Position numbers and translations under genes: made by a program
Shown here: positions 11,829 to 24,066 of the stretch, piece after piece
Position numbering within the stretch: position 1 is the stretch's first letter
Layout of the letters: the number at the start of each line of letters is the position of its first letter
Assembly (NCBI RefSeq): GCF_023159225.1
Contig: NC_063172.1
Span: 40,491,832 to 40,555,831 of the forward strand
Direction: 5' to 3'
From: Perognathus longimembris pacificus
Taxonomy: Eukaryota > Chordata > Mammalia > Rodentia > Heteromyidae
DNA length: 64,000 bases
The notes under the pieces: model-generated
Told to the model about the DNA's origin: nothing
The model's database searches: none
Seen by the model: only the letters and a program-made list of their open reading frames with translations

Positions 11829-12018
11829 GATAAATAGTATTGCCTACAAAACATGAATGAAGGCCTTTCACCCATGGTTAGTTAATTGTCCAGAATTTTC
11901 ATCATTATAACCTACTATTTACTCATACAAAATAAGGTTCTAAAGATATCTATTAGCTTTCAATTTAGTAAGAGAATTAAGGGATATGAGATAGTAAACC
12001 TCCTAAAGATGTGATTGC
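11829..12018. repeat. Diverged direct repeat, copy 1
   Basis: Alignable over about 190 bp with 12996-13190. Shared blocks include AATGATAAA, TTAGTTAATT, CTACTATT, TTTCAATT and AAGAGAATTAA in the same order. It is not part of a SINE or L1 that I recognise. Confidence 0.7.
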
Positions 12019-12040
12019 TAGAAGGTAGACATTTATGGGT

Positions 12041-12148
12041 TTGTTTTTCTTTTCTTTCTCCTTCCCTTCCTTCCTTCCTTCCTTCCTTCCTTCCTTCCTT
12101 CCTTCCTTCCTTCCTTCCTTCCTTCTTTCCTTCTTCCTTTTCTTTTTC
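12041..12148. repeat. (CCTT)n polypyrimidine microsatellite
   Basis: Long uninterrupted CCTT run flanked by degenerate CTTT units. The predicted frames here encode only PSFL/KEGR repeats, so they are low-complexity artefacts. Confidence 0.97.
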
Positions 12149-12152
12149 CATG

Positions 12153-12153
<1 letters not shown>

Positions 12154-12191
<38 letters not shown>
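12154..12191. repeat. (GT)n microsatellite
   Basis: About 18 GT units a few bases after the CCTT tract, giving a compound microsatellite. Confidence 0.97.
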
Positions 12192-12192
<1 letters not shown>

Positions 12193-12218
12193 ACGAGCAA
12201 TTGCATGTGCATGCACTG

Positions 12219-12417
12219 GCTCTGTGGTTTAAACTCAGGATCTGGGTGCTGTCCCTGAGCCATTTTGCTCAAGGCTAGCACTCTATTAATTAAGCTACAC
12301 TCTACTTCCATTTTTTGGTGGTTATTGGAGATCAGAGTCTTACAGAATTCGTTGCTCTGTCTAGCTTCGAACTGTGATCCTCAGATGTCAGCCTCCTGAG
12401 AAGCTAGGATTACATGT
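12219..12417 (-). mobile_element. Composite B1-like/ID-like SINE
   Basis: Reverse orientation. The ID-like part (TTTAAACTCAGGATCTGGGTGC...CTCAAGGCTAGCACTCT) is followed by the B1-like part (CTGATCCTCAGATG...TAGGATTACATG). The 3' end abuts the (GT)n tract, which may have grown from the SINE tail. Confidence 0.8.
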
Positions 12418-12995
12418 TTTATTTACTTAAATTTATTAACAATTGCCAGCAACCTGGCTTCAGGATCTGAGATGGGGGAAAAAATCACCTAGAATTGTTT
12501 ATCCTAGGTAGAAGCCACTTGTATATGTGAGTAGAGATTGAGATGGAGTATGAATGATTGTGACTTGTTTTGTATTAAGAATAGAACTAAGATGTATAGC
12601 ATGCTTAAGAATCAAGAGAAAAAGACTTCAGAGCACCCAGATGCAGAAGAAAAGGATGGGTCAGAGAGTTTGTGTGACTGGTACCATGTTTCTACTCTTT
12701 CTGATCATTTGTTGATCAGCACCAACAATGACTAGGGTATACTTGAGGATTGATATATCTGATTATTTGGATTTGGGTTTGCATTATTATGTATTTCTCT
12801 TAATTAGAAACACTGGGGAATAAACAGTAGACTTTGAATGTTTTCTCCAAAAGATGCATATTCACATTTGAGAGAACATATGCTGGCTGCAAAACAAAAC
12901 ACGGTCAATTGCCACAAACTGTTACATTTCCAGTTTCTTAAATGTGTGATAATCTAATTAACTTAAAGTGAAAAAAATACCAAGATGCTTTGAGA
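12418..12995. other. Unique DNA, nothing recognised
   Basis: Contains a short open frame at 12538-12735 (65 residues) that matches nothing I know and has no splice context. Confidence 0.45.
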
Positions 12996-13190
12996 TAATG
13001 ATAAAAACCTCGTTGCCCACAAGCAGGAATAAATGTCTTTCGGCTATGATTAGTTAATTTTGCAAGAAATTTTGTTATTACAAATCTACTATTGCATCAT
13101 GATAATCAAGTTTCTAAGAGAAACCTATTAAGTTTCAATTCTGTTAAGAGAATTAAAGGATTATGAGGAAACAAAACTCTATTAAGGATT
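12996..13190. repeat. Diverged direct repeat, copy 2
   Basis: Second copy of the 11829-12018 block, offset by about 1.17 kb, same orientation. Confidence 0.7.
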
Positions 13191-13514
13191 TGATTATGCC
13201 ACATTAGCTCTTCACTTAAAGGCTTTCTTAGAGTTGAATTTCATATTTGAAGATTTTCAAATGTGTGGAAATGATGATTTCTTTGAGTGCTCATATTGTT
13301 GTAATAATTACTTTTTTGTCTCCAAATCTTTTATATGTATGTTTATTAAAAGATATACATATATAAGAATTGGACAGTGGGAACGTAAGTCAAATATATT
13401 AAAATTTTAAAGATCTGCTGCTGTCACCCACAATGTAACTTTACTTGAGTTTATTAACTTTTATTAAGATTTCATATATTTCCCAGGCACAGTCAGATAA
13501 CTATTTTTTTTGTC

Positions 13515-13728
13515 GTTATGGGGTTTCAACTCGGGGCCTGGGCTCTGTCTTCAGCTCAAGTCCAGCGCTCTACCACTTGAGCCACAGTGCCGGTTTTGGT
13601 TTTCTGGTGGTTAACTGGAGACAAGAGTTTCACAGAATTACCTACCTGGTCTGGCTTTGAACCAGGATTCTCATATCTCAACCTTCTAAGCAGATAGGAT
13701 TATAAGCGTGAGTCACCAACACCTAGTT
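13515..13728 (-). mobile_element. Composite B1-like/ID-like SINE
   Basis: Reverse orientation. It contains GGGTTTCAACTCGGGGCCTG (ID-like end), the CTGGTGGTTAACTGGAGACA linker and the B1-like end near 13690-13725. Confidence 0.8.
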
Positions 13729-14423
13729 ACTGCTAATTTTCATAGTGCTTAAAATTTGTGAAGAAAAGCTTTGTGCAGTGCCTAATTTTAGAGGTTAATA
13801 CATAACTTGTAAGATAGATTTTGAACACTTCACCCTTTCAATTGTACACTTTTACCTTGAAATAATCTAAGGCACATAGTTACATACCTGGTCATGTTTG
13901 AGAAAACCAGAAAGAAATAGCTTCTTCAACATTAGTGCATGCCATTGGCCTTTCCGTGACACTTGTAATAAGTAGAGTCTTCCTTAGAAAATAACTTAAG
14001 ATTTACTTGCTTTTACTTTGATGAATTTCAGATTGCTTAAAATTTATGTATTTTCACATTTAAATATATTCCTAGTAGTAATAAAAATATCATTTAATTT
14101 ATTTGGTTAGCAAGTTCACTGGCATAAGGGTCTGTGTTTATGCATGCATATGTGTGAAGGCTTTTGTTTCCTGCCCTTTCTGCCCTATTCTAATCTCTGT
14201 GGCTTTAACAACTTTATTCACTAAACAATTGTCGTTATCATTTCATCTATGTTGACTTTCTTCATATAGTAATGCTTATTTCAAGTACAACTTATCATGA
14301 TGGTTAACATAAATTGTTAACATAGTTGAAATATTGATGAGTTATGTTGATTTTGACAGAAACACATTCTGTCACTTGAAACTCCAAGAAGTTAAGTTGA
14401 ACTATGAAGAGAAAACTGAGTGT
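13729..14423. other. Unique DNA, nothing recognised
   Basis: AT-rich with no supported feature. Confidence 0.45.
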
Positions 14424-14930
14424 GTTAATCAGATTTCTATTACTGTAATAAAATAGATAATACTTATAAAGATGATAACAATTGATTAAATAGATATAAA
14501 ATTGGTATAAAATAGTTATAAAAGAGATAAGCTTATATAACTAAGAGAAAAATGAGGCAAGGTTTATTTTGATTATTCAAAAGTTTCAGAGGTTTAATCT
14601 ACAGTTGACCAGCCTCATTGCTTTTAGGTCTGGCCTGATTACACTTAATGGTAAAGATTACTTGGTAGCAAAAGGCTGCTTACCATATAGTAGCCAGGAA
14701 GGATAAGATCAAGGAAGAAGTAGAGCCATCATCCCACTATCTTTTCAATGTCATGCTGCTAATGAAATGATTTCTTTCCATTTAACTCATATTTGCTCAA
14801 GGTTTCATTACCTCCCAATAGTGTCATGGGCTATGGGCCAAGCCTTTAACACATGTACCTTTAAGGCACACATTCCTACTGAGTAGTAAGTTACAGTTGG
14901 AAACCAAAGTCAAGGTAAAGATAGAACATC
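14424..14930 (-). mobile_element. Probable ERVL-MaLR LTR
   Basis: The plus strand shows the order seen in reverse-oriented mammalian MaLR LTRs: TTTCTATTACTGTAATAAAA, then a GGTTTATTTTG segment, a central CAGGAAGGATAAGATC segment and finally CATTACCTCCCAATAG. Identification is from pattern memory and the copy is strongly diverged. Boundaries are approximate. Confidence 0.45.
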
Positions 14931-16190
14931 AGAATATCAAGGATAGTTAAACCAGGCAGGGTCAGATAAGAAAGGAAAGACAGCTCCAGAAACTGTGGCC
15001 AAAGATTATCAAGAATATTTGTTTTAACTTTATTAAAACTATTTTCATTTGTAATAGTGTCTGTTTTGCTTGATTTCTAGTTCAGCGCCATTCCTACATA
15101 TAGATTATACTGATTAATTGTAATTCATATAGGTTATACTGGCTACACTTCAACAAAACAGTCTTTGACTACCACTTTGCCAAACCAGCATAAATATCAC
15201 TGTAATTTTCATAATAGAGAAAACAACAAAAGTGTTCTACATACAATTCAACATATAATCATTTCATATGTATTTTCAAAGGGCTTAATGAAACCACACT
15301 ATTCCCTTTTCCACTCAACTTTGGAGCAATTTTGAAAGTTTTCTCTACTTTTTTGCTGCTAAAGTTTTCGACAGAATGACTTCTTTAACTTTATTCATCC
15401 CTTGACTTTGAACTTAACAAAATGGACATATTCTGTCATCTTGTAGCCTTCAGGAAAATGCTAGGTGCTGTAGAACCAGAGCAATGTTTTATTTTTTATT
15501 CCCTTTGTAGTAGGAGTTCAAGGCTGAGTTGAGGATAAATGAATGATTAAATGATTCCTTTTCATTTGTACAGTTACCATCCTGATATAGACCATGGAAG
15601 AAATAATGCAGCTATATTCCGACAAATATTTTTCACTACCTTGCACTAATGGCAAGATTATAAGTGTGAACCATTGATCTCTGTTCTTAACTCTTCTTCA
15701 CTTCATTCTTAGAATTACTTTTCCTTTTTCTCTCAAAAGTAATTGTCCCTCATCATTAAATACTTCTATGTATTATCCATTTCTGAATTTTTTTAATATG
15801 CAGTTGGTTCTTGTTCAAGCAATTTAAGTGGATTGCGCTTACCTGTCAACTTTATCAAGCCTTCAACTCCTTAATATTTCAGCTCTGAAGTCATCTTGCA
15901 GATAGACAAAAACCATCATGGAAAGTGATATCCATCTCAACTCGTTTTTTCTCACTTTCTGTATTCTTATCAAGTTCATCTTAACATGTACATGATATAA
16001 TGACATAATTTGCTCATCAAAAGACTATAGTTAAATCAATATATAAATTGAATTAATATTTGTTTATAACTGAAAAATATGTTTTTACTAATGGACTCTT
16101 TTATTCTCTTTTTTAGATATCTCTAAGTGTGCTGGGTAACATAAAATGGTTCAAATCCAAGCCATTTGTTTCTTTTTTCTTCATCTCTTT
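14931..16190. other. Unique DNA, nothing recognised
   Basis: AT-rich with no supported feature. Confidence 0.45.
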
Positions 16191-16191
16191 C

Positions 16192-16222
<31 letters not shown>
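16192..16222. repeat. (GT)n microsatellite
   Basis: About 13 GT units directly before a reverse SINE, as at 12154. Confidence 0.95.
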
Positions 16223-16223
<1 letters not shown>

Positions 16224-16450
16224 TTGTGTCCTGTTGCACGAACTCAAGGCCTGGGAGCTGTCCCTGAACTTTTGTGCTCAAGGCTAGTGCTCCACCACTT
16301 GACCCGTATCTTCATTTGCAGCTTTTTGGGTGATTAATTGGAGATAAGAGTCTCACAGACTTTCCTGCCTGGGCTGAATTTGAACGAGGATCCTGAGATC
16401 TCCATCTTCTGAGTAGCCAGAATTACAGGTGTGGGCCACCCATGTCTGGT
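16223..16450 (-). mobile_element. Composite B1-like/ID-like SINE
   Basis: Reverse orientation. The ID-like part has AACTCAAGGCCTGGGAGCTG and CTCAAGGCTAGTGCTCCACC. The linker is GGTGATTAATTGGAGATAAG. The B1-like end is ATTACAGGTGTGGGCCACC. Confidence 0.85.
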
Positions 16451-18950
16451 GTTATTCCAGTTCCATTTTCTGCTCCAATGTCAGTCTGAGGGGGTTATTA
16501 GTAAACAACAGTACATGTGATATCTATGCAATTGAATACATCACTATAAAGTGAATGAGAATATTTCAAAGGCATGGGTTCATTATATGAACAGACTATT
16601 TATTAAAATGCAAGAAGGGGTCAGTCACCAGTGTCTCAGGCATCTTCATCATTGTCACCCTCTTCAACACTTTTACCCATCTCTCCCAAACCATGTATTC
16701 CCTCAGTTTTCATAAATTCATAGGATATATGTTGCATTTCCGACTGAAGGTATAATTTTCATTTTAATGTTCTAGTGAAATTAAACTTAAGAATTACAGC
16801 ACCTAAAATTCACTTGATAATTAATATTCAAAAGTTTTGGCACTAATTTTGAATGAACTAATGGCTAAATTAAAGTCTACCTTTTTTTCTAAATAACGTT
16901 CTTCAAACACTTTAAAAATATTTTTTCCTTTTAACAAATTTCTATAGTACTTAATGTTGTGCAATACATAATATTTTGAGTCAAGATTTCTACTTACTGT
17001 ATTGTTTTAGAGATACATGTTTTATTTCACAATTTCCCAGAAATTCTTAGTCCTTTATTATTATTTGATTGGTATTACCAGTTTTTAAAGTATGTTAGTT
17101 TTTTATTTATATTCTCCATTTTAATTTGTGTGTTACTTTTAGGCATAGCTCTTTTGTTCCAGGGTTAGAATATTCTCCAATGGCAGTCAGCATTATTTTG
17201 CTACCTATTTTATCTCACTTCATAATGGTGGGAAATCATATTTTCATATCTCTGATATTGTCATACATGTTGGTGTGCATTGAACACAACTCCACAAGTA
17301 GTATTGTAAGGATACTCAAGGTAGCATACGATTGGAAAATCAGTTCACAAGTCATTTGGGTTAAAGGATATCTTGAAGATGGGTATTTTACCTACTGTTG
17401 TGCCCAACATGTTCTAGGAAGTAAATAAGTTTATTAGAGCTAGTAAGATCTTTCTAAATGATGCTTGAGGATTTCTTATCTTGGCAAAAATTTCCTAACA
17501 ATCTCTACTACTGCTCTCCATAATTTAGGTCCAATGATCAAGTCAAATAGCCAATTTTACAAGCATAAATCGAAGTATTCAGGCTTTTAATCATGCAAGG
17601 GGCCATTCATTTCCCTGACTGACAGACCATTGGTTCTGTAATTCATCCTATCGTAGAAGTTTACTAATTAGCAGTTGTTTACAGCATTTTAAATAGCTCT
17701 GTTTAATTACTGAAAACATGAGATGTGTGTTGTACTTTACAGTCTACAGAGTAGTGGGTTTTTTTTTTAACACTTATTAGCTGATGTCAGTAAAGAATGT
17801 GGTTGAAGACTTCTTAAATTATTACCAGCCAGTATGTGTATTTTTTTGGATAGTATAACTAAGAAAAATTTGCTGCAGTTTAGGAAAATGTTAGCAAGTA
17901 GTGATGAGATGTTTGTTCTTATGAAAAATATATTCAACTTAACATTCAGTATACTTTAGGATTTTTTACTGGGAAAATGGATTTATTTCATTCAGTTTAC
18001 TCCCTGGTTTCCATGAAGAGTGTTGGAAAGACAATTTAAAAATTAGTAGAATAGGTATTAAAATTCTTTAAAACGTTGGTTAGGGAAAATGGCCTACAAA
18101 TATAAGAATGTCACTATTATGAGCTACCAATATGCATTTCCTGCCTATTTGCATTAACTGTGGAGGAGGAAACAAAGTGATTTTTGTGCTGTGAGAATTT
18201 GCAATTTTATTAATTTTATACAATTCACGACCTTCCACAGACTTGTAAATACAATGACCATATATACATACCATTCTAAATTTGATAACCAATGAGAATG
18301 GCTGTGTAACATAAAAATCTATTAGAAAATACTATGTACAAAGTTTGAAGCTTTACTGAAGAGTTGATTAGTAGATAGAGGTTAGAATAGCTAATAATTT
18401 CAAAGTTTAAAAAACCCAAAGATTTACTTATTCAGCTATTTTCATTTGTTCATTGAAACTACTGTCAAAGTTAGATTAAAGGTTAATCCTTAATGTATCT
18501 CTTGGGAAGTAAAAACCTTGTTACATTATCATATTGGGACATGATTGTAATGCAGTGAGGTAAATGCTAACATTTTTGCTTATTTATCATCAAGACAAAG
18601 GCAATATTGTTATAGAAAGTGTATATTTCTAAAGGCATTGCTTATTAAGTGATTAGGCAGCTATTACATCATATATTGTTGAAATTGATTATCTGTTTTT
18701 GTCATTTTACTATAGGCCCTGGGTCAATCTATCCTTACTACAGGTTCAGACACTGTATCTAATTTGTACCTGAGGTCTTATGTAGAAGAACAGTGCTCAT
18801 TAAGAATAGGATGGATGCAAGATAGAGCCTATGCATTTTGGAAGACATCAACTAGAGATGCTGCTACCATTCTTGATTTTTAAACAAAATCTGAGGGATA
18901 TTTTAGAATGGTATATATTTGAAGATGCAGAGATTGACTAATCTCAGAAC
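16451..18950. other. Unique DNA, nothing recognised
   Basis: About 2.5 kb of AT-rich sequence. The 100-residue open frame at 17126-17428 is hydrophobic but lacks recognised domains or splice signals. Confidence 0.45.
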
Positions 18951-18954
18951 TCCT

Positions 18955-19248
18955 TTTTCATTTCTTTATTTTTAGAGTGATGTACAGAGGGGTTAAAGTT
19001 TCATACATAAGGCAGTGAGTACATTTAATTATCCAACTTGTTACCTTCTCCCTCATTCTCCAAACCCCCTGACTCCCCTCTCCCCATTCCCCTCCTCTGC
19101 CCATGAGTTGTGCAGTTGGTTTACATCATATAGTTTTGTAAGTATTGCTGTTGCATTGGTTTGTCTTTTTATCCTTTGTCTCTTGATTTTGATATTCCCT
19201 TTCCCTTCCCTAGTTTCAATACATGTATATACAATATCCAGGGAGCAC
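18955..19248 (-). mobile_element. L1 3' UTR fragment
   Basis: Reverse complement of the L1 tail. GATGTACAGAGGGGTTAAAG and CTTGTTACCTTCTCCCTCAT are the reverse of the 3' UTR blocks seen elsewhere, ending in the reverse of TTGGAACTAGGGAAGGGAAA near 19205. Confidence 0.88.
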
Positions 19249-19384
19249 AGTATTTCTTACTTAACACTTTTATGAGGGATTTTACTGGTTAATTTTTTGT
19301 GGTGTTCAGACATATGTGAATAGAAGGATTCAAATGGGCAAGAAGTCACACCACCAGAAGGCAATTACTTAAATATACAAACAG

Positions 19385-19674
19385 TTGTCATGTATTTGAT
19401 TTTGGTACTCTGGTTATTGTGTATACATATATCTAAATTAGGGAAGGGAAGGGAAACACCAAAATGTTGAGACAAAGGATAAAGTGTGACCCAATGGAAC
19501 AGCGATACTCATAAGATAATATGTTGGAAATAAACTGTACAATTTGGGAGGGGAGTTGGAGGAGAGCAAAAGTGGGAGAAAAGTGAGGGAGGTGGTAACA
19601 AGTTTGACAAGAAATGTACATATGTAACTGTAATCCCTCTGTATATGACCTTGACAATAAAATTAAATTTTAAA
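19385..19674 (+). mobile_element. L1 3' UTR fragment
   Basis: Sense L1 tail from TATTTGATTTTGGTACTCTG to TTGACAATAAAATTAAATTT. It faces away from the minus-strand tail at 18955, so the two form an inverted pair about 137 bp apart. Confidence 0.9.
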
Positions 19675-19888
19675 CTTCCTTTTTTTTTTTTGTTTTGCCA
19701 CTCCTGGGCCTTCGACTCAGGGCCTGAGCACTGTCCCTGGCTTCATTTTGATCAAGCTTAGTACTCTGTCACTTGAGCCACAGCGCCACCTCTGGCCGTT
19801 TTCTATATATGTGGTGCTGGGGAATTGAACCCAGGGCTTCATGTATATAGGAGGCAAACTCTCTTGCCACTAGCCCATATTCCCAGCC
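19675..19888 (-). mobile_element. Dimeric ID-like SINE nested at an L1 tail
   Basis: Reverse dimeric ID SINE with its poly(A) as a T run at 19680-19691. It is flanked by the 16-bp duplication AAAATTAAATTTTAAA at 19659-19674 and 19889-19904, that is, inserted into the A-rich end of the preceding L1. Confidence 0.92.
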
Positions 19889-19904
19889 AAAATTAAATTT
19901 TAAA

Positions 19905-22399
19905 TATTAAAAAAGTTAAGCTTTAGTTTTGTATTTGTAGACACAATAGCCATATACAAATAGATCAAATTGTTCTGATTCTTTGTTTTTTGTTGTGTGT
20001 ACGTGAGATCTTATATTCTGGCTTTGATTTTCTCTAGGTTTTATTGGAAATGAAATTTAATGGAATTTTCCCATCAGGGTGCTTCCAAGTTTCATCTTCA
20101 GATATAAGCCATAATCTTATTAAGAATTAAAACAAACTGGTGATATAAATGGTATGCTGGAGTCATAAATACAATGGAATTTCTGTATGTTTATTTTGAA
20201 TTTTATTTTCTGTACAATTAAAGTCTTACCTTTGTAAGAGATTGAGTTTTCAAAATAACTTAAAATTGTGGTTTTATAGTTATTTTATCTAAAACTTGTG
20301 ACATTGCAGAAAACAAATGTACTTTATTATTATATTTTGATCTTATTAATCTCAAATAATAACTTTCTAAGTGGGAGTGATAGTTGCATTCTAGGAGACA
20401 TTTCCTAATATTTAGATACATTGTTACCTTGCTGCTTGAAAGTAGAAATGATTCTCATATTCTACAACACATGGTATAGGCTTCAAAAATCAAGAGTAAT
20501 AATTGTAATGCAGCAGTACTTTAAAATGTAGTGCATTTTGCTATTCACAGTTCATCAGAAATTAAAAAATGTACAGACACTATGCTACTTAAGGACAGGG
20601 AATTATACAATATAAATAAACAAATCTAAAACAGTCAGCAAAGTGCTTCCAGCAAATGGGATAAATCCAAATACCCTCTTTATTGGAAGACCTTGCTATT
20701 TGCTGATGTCCTGCTGATTTGAAATTAATAATTGGTAAATGTATAAATGAATGCATATATCCACAAAGAATGGAAATAATATGCATATTTCAGGTCACAT
20801 CTTATAAAGAAGACCATAATAATAAGTCTAGTAGTAAGTGACAAATATAAAAGGATTTTTTTTTGGCGCAATCTTTTTTCCATGGGAGATGATAGCTTGT
20901 GGAACGAGTAGAGGGAGATAAGATTGATGGCATTGTATAATAGGAAAATGCTTCACACATACACATACACACCCAGAATTACTTTTCCATTTTCACTCGT
21001 TCAACAGTAATTTTATTTCTACAATACAGTGTTATCTTTGAATAGTTGTACAAAAAGTTGCCAGTTTATAAGTACTATGCATTTTGATCAATGTCACACC
21101 TTTCAATGTTCTCATGCACCTTCCTCAACAGTAATTTTAAAGATCTCCTCCTCTTGAGAGACCATGACAGCAAATTTATAGTCACTTGTGCTAATCGGTT
21201 ATTTGGAGCAGTGACTGATTCTATTATACATCATAAAACAGGACATTGGGAGCTGAACAGTTCAGGAGATTGAGCCTAGTGGTTGGATATAGGTCACAGT
21301 TATCCCAGCTTCTTTCTCTCTCTTTTCCTCTTCCAGTCCCTCCCCCTCTCCCTCCCTTTCTTATTCTCTTCTCCTTTTTTCGCCCTTTCTCTTTCTCCTC
21401 TCCCTCTGTGTGTATCTCTCTCATTTCTTCCTGTTTCCCAGCCACCAGGCAGAAAGCAGTGATCAGTTTTCCTCTTGCCATGATGTTCTGACTCTCAGAG
21501 GCTCAGGGCAATAGAGCCTAAGGGCAGAAGCCTCTGAAATGATGAGCCAAGTAACTCCGTGTTCTTTTGTTTGTTGTTGATTTTTCCTGGGAATGTTGTC
21601 TCAGTAATGGAAACTCAGAAAGACAGAATCTGTGTTTTTGAACAAGAATGTTTTCTATAGTTAATGTGTTTTTTTTGTGTATGTGCTTTGTCCCTCCTAC
21701 TATTAACAGTTGATTTCTAAAGCTCATACATGATCATTTTTCAAACATTGTAACAGTGAAATGATCTAAAAATAAATTACAAATGCTTATTCATATTGTG
21801 AATGTAATCAAGCCAGTATAATGAGTAGATAGATAAAATTGGCACTGATTTAAAATCAGTCTAGCCTGGGAATGCTATTTTGGTACAAAATAATATTTTC
21901 TGTGACTGTTCCTAAAATGAGCAGTCTATATTAAACATTGTTAAAATATTCTCTTACTTTTCACATAATGTCTTCTAAGGGAAAACTTTTTGTTTACAAG
22001 AGTTAGATTAAAGCCATAATAAATATGTTCACTATTATCAAAACTTACAATCCAAATTTAATGTGATGTTAACTACAGATATGTAAGTATTCTTCATCTT
22101 CTTAAGTTTAAATTTGGTTATTAATTAACTAGGTGACTAGAGATAGATTTTAACTCTCACAAGGATTTTCATAATCATCAGTATTGTTAGATTCTATTCA
22201 TTGTTTTTCTTCAGTCTTTAAGAAATTCTGGTAACAATGTAATAATTATTCTTAAAAAGGTCCTACCATTCTCTATTTCATTACACTGTCAAGAAAAGAG
22301 GTACTCTTTTAAAACTGTGGTATAGAAAGTATTCTGAAAAATCAAAAGCGTACAGGGTGCAAAATTCTATTAGGGCTCACTTTTTTTCTCTCTTTTTTC
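19905..22399. other. Unique DNA, nothing recognised except a pyrimidine tract
   Basis: About 2.5 kb without supported genes. It includes a CT-rich tract at about 21312-21432, which produces long low-complexity frames on both strands. Confidence 0.45.
21312..21432. repeat. Polypyrimidine (CT-rich) tract
   Basis: Almost pure C/T over about 120 bp with irregular CTCTCC and TTCTC units. Confidence 0.85.
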
Positions 22400-22458
22400 C
22401 TTAGTTTGTTTTGCAGTATGGGATTTGAACTCAGGACCTCTTGCTTGCTAGATAAAAG
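22400..22458 (-). mobile_element. ID-like SINE fragment
   Basis: TGGGATTTGAACTCAGGACC followed by TCTTGCTTGCTAGATA is the reverse of an ID-type tRNA-derived head. Only about 50 bp is recognisable. Confidence 0.5.
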
Positions 22459-23099
22459 AATTAGAGGCATTCTTCACAACTTAGGAAATAAGCATTTTGG
22501 TTTTGCTTAATTAATCTTTGTTAATAAATACAGAAGTCTGATCCAAGGCAAAGTTATTACCCTAATTAGATTATGAACTTATATGTTTTATACTTTTAAA
22601 AGAAGTAATCTCCTGAAACAAAACTTTACTTTCAATAATGTACTTATCATGTCAATAAAGTATACACACAGACCTCAGAACTAGCTCAAGTTCTATAAAC
22701 AGGTTCACTTGTTTATGTGTTTTTATAGACTTTTATGTTAATATAATAAGAGTTATAGATTCAAGAAATTGAAGCTAAAAAACTTCCCAAATATTAAGCT
22801 CCTATTTCTGGGCAGTGTGTTTTACTCGGCGCGTTATACTTTTCAAATAACAGCAGGTTTCAAAATTATATCTAATTTTATAAAAATTTTAAAGAGATGT
22901 AAAAATGTATTCTTATTTAAATGTCTCCAAATCAGAATTTGGTAATGATTGCATTTTGTGAAAGATGTTTCTCATGAAATATGTAGATCACTTTATAATG
23001 CAACTAGACATATAGAATTCCTTATTTAAAAAATTTAGACACATTATAATCAATTGGATAAACCCTACTGACCAGCCCTGCAATGATTAACTTGCAATT

Positions 23100-23552
23100 A
23101 GTTTGTGGAACGCTTCGACCAATGGGCATGATCTTATAAAGACAAACAATGAAATGTCTAGGATTGTTCTAGCAGAAGATCACAATAGCTCAATAGCTTT
23201 GCACATATGAACACATAAGATGATGCTAAGTGAAATGAACACCAAGTTACGGAAACACATGGTATATCATTGTTCTTGTTATTTTCAACATGATATGTGA
23301 AATAATGCCCTTTTTCTTCTTCTTCTTTTGTATTTGTTTCCTGTGGTTTTACCCCTGATATCATGGTAACTGATTTTGGTACCCTGGATATTGTATATAC
23401 ATGTACTGGAACTAAGGAAGGGAAAGGGAATACCAAAATTGAGAGACAAAGGATAAAAAGAGCAATACTTATAAATCTATATGGTGTAAATCAATTGTAC
23501 AACTCATGGCAGGGAGAGGGACATTTTGACAACAAAGAAATAAAAAATAGCT
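23100..23552 (+). mobile_element. L1 3' end fragment
   Basis: Sense L1 beginning near the end of ORF2/start of the 3' UTR (GTTCTAGCAGAAGATCACAA) and running through GGTACCCTGGATATTGTATA to TTTTGACAACAAAGAAATAA. Severely 5'-truncated. Confidence 0.87.
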
Positions 23553-23588
23553 AGAAATAAAAACTAAAGGGGAGTGCAAGATAGCAAA

Positions 23589-24066
23589 CATTCTTTCTAT
23601 CTGATATCTTCATGAGGCTGCAGTGGTTGACAGCTACTCTCTCCAGGCTTCACAATGCTGCCAGAGTATGACAACAAGAAGAAAGATGTTGGGAAACTGG
23701 TGAAGACAAGGACCCCATAAACACGTCTAGAAACAAGGCAATAAGTGGTCCAAATGCAAAGTTCAGGACAAGCTCAACCATCTAGTCCTGTTATACAAAG
23801 CCACCTACAACACATTCTGTAAAGGAGTTCTAAACTGTAGGCTCCTAACTCTGCTATGGTTTTTGAGAGGCTGAAGATTCATGACCCCTGGCCAGGGTAG
23901 CCCTTCATAAGCTCCTTAGTAGAGGACTTAGCAAATTAGTTTCAAAGCACAGAGGTGAAATAATTTATGCTAAAAATACTAACGTAGAAGACACCAGATG
24001 TTGGTGAAGATGCATGAATAGACCCAACCAGCTGTACATGTGGAAAAATAGAACTTTATTAAATTA
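23589..24066 (+). pseudogene. RPS25 processed pseudogene
   Basis: An intron-less, full-length copy of the ribosomal protein S25 mRNA (40S small-subunit component). It includes a 5' UTR-like leader (about 23589-23654), an ATG at 23655, the lysine-rich N-terminus (NKKKD region), the [14 protein letters not shown] region near 23740-23795, and the C-terminal region ending in a TGA at 24015. The 3' UTR reads through AATAG-ACTTTATTAAAT, matching the short RPS25 UTR. The body has in-frame stops and indels (first break near 23717), so it makes no RPS25. Origin is L1-mediated retrotransposition of mRNA. No clear target duplication was found. Confidence 0.93.

Noticed and set aside
11960..12311. Several overlapping open frames on both strands
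   Set aside because: They translate the (CCTT)n and (GT)n microsatellites into repeats such as KEGR and VCVC; not genes.
12538..12735. 65-codon frame (KTSEHPDAEEKDGSE) as an exon or pseudogene
   Set aside because: No family recognised, no splice signals and no sign of a poly(A) tail or target duplication.
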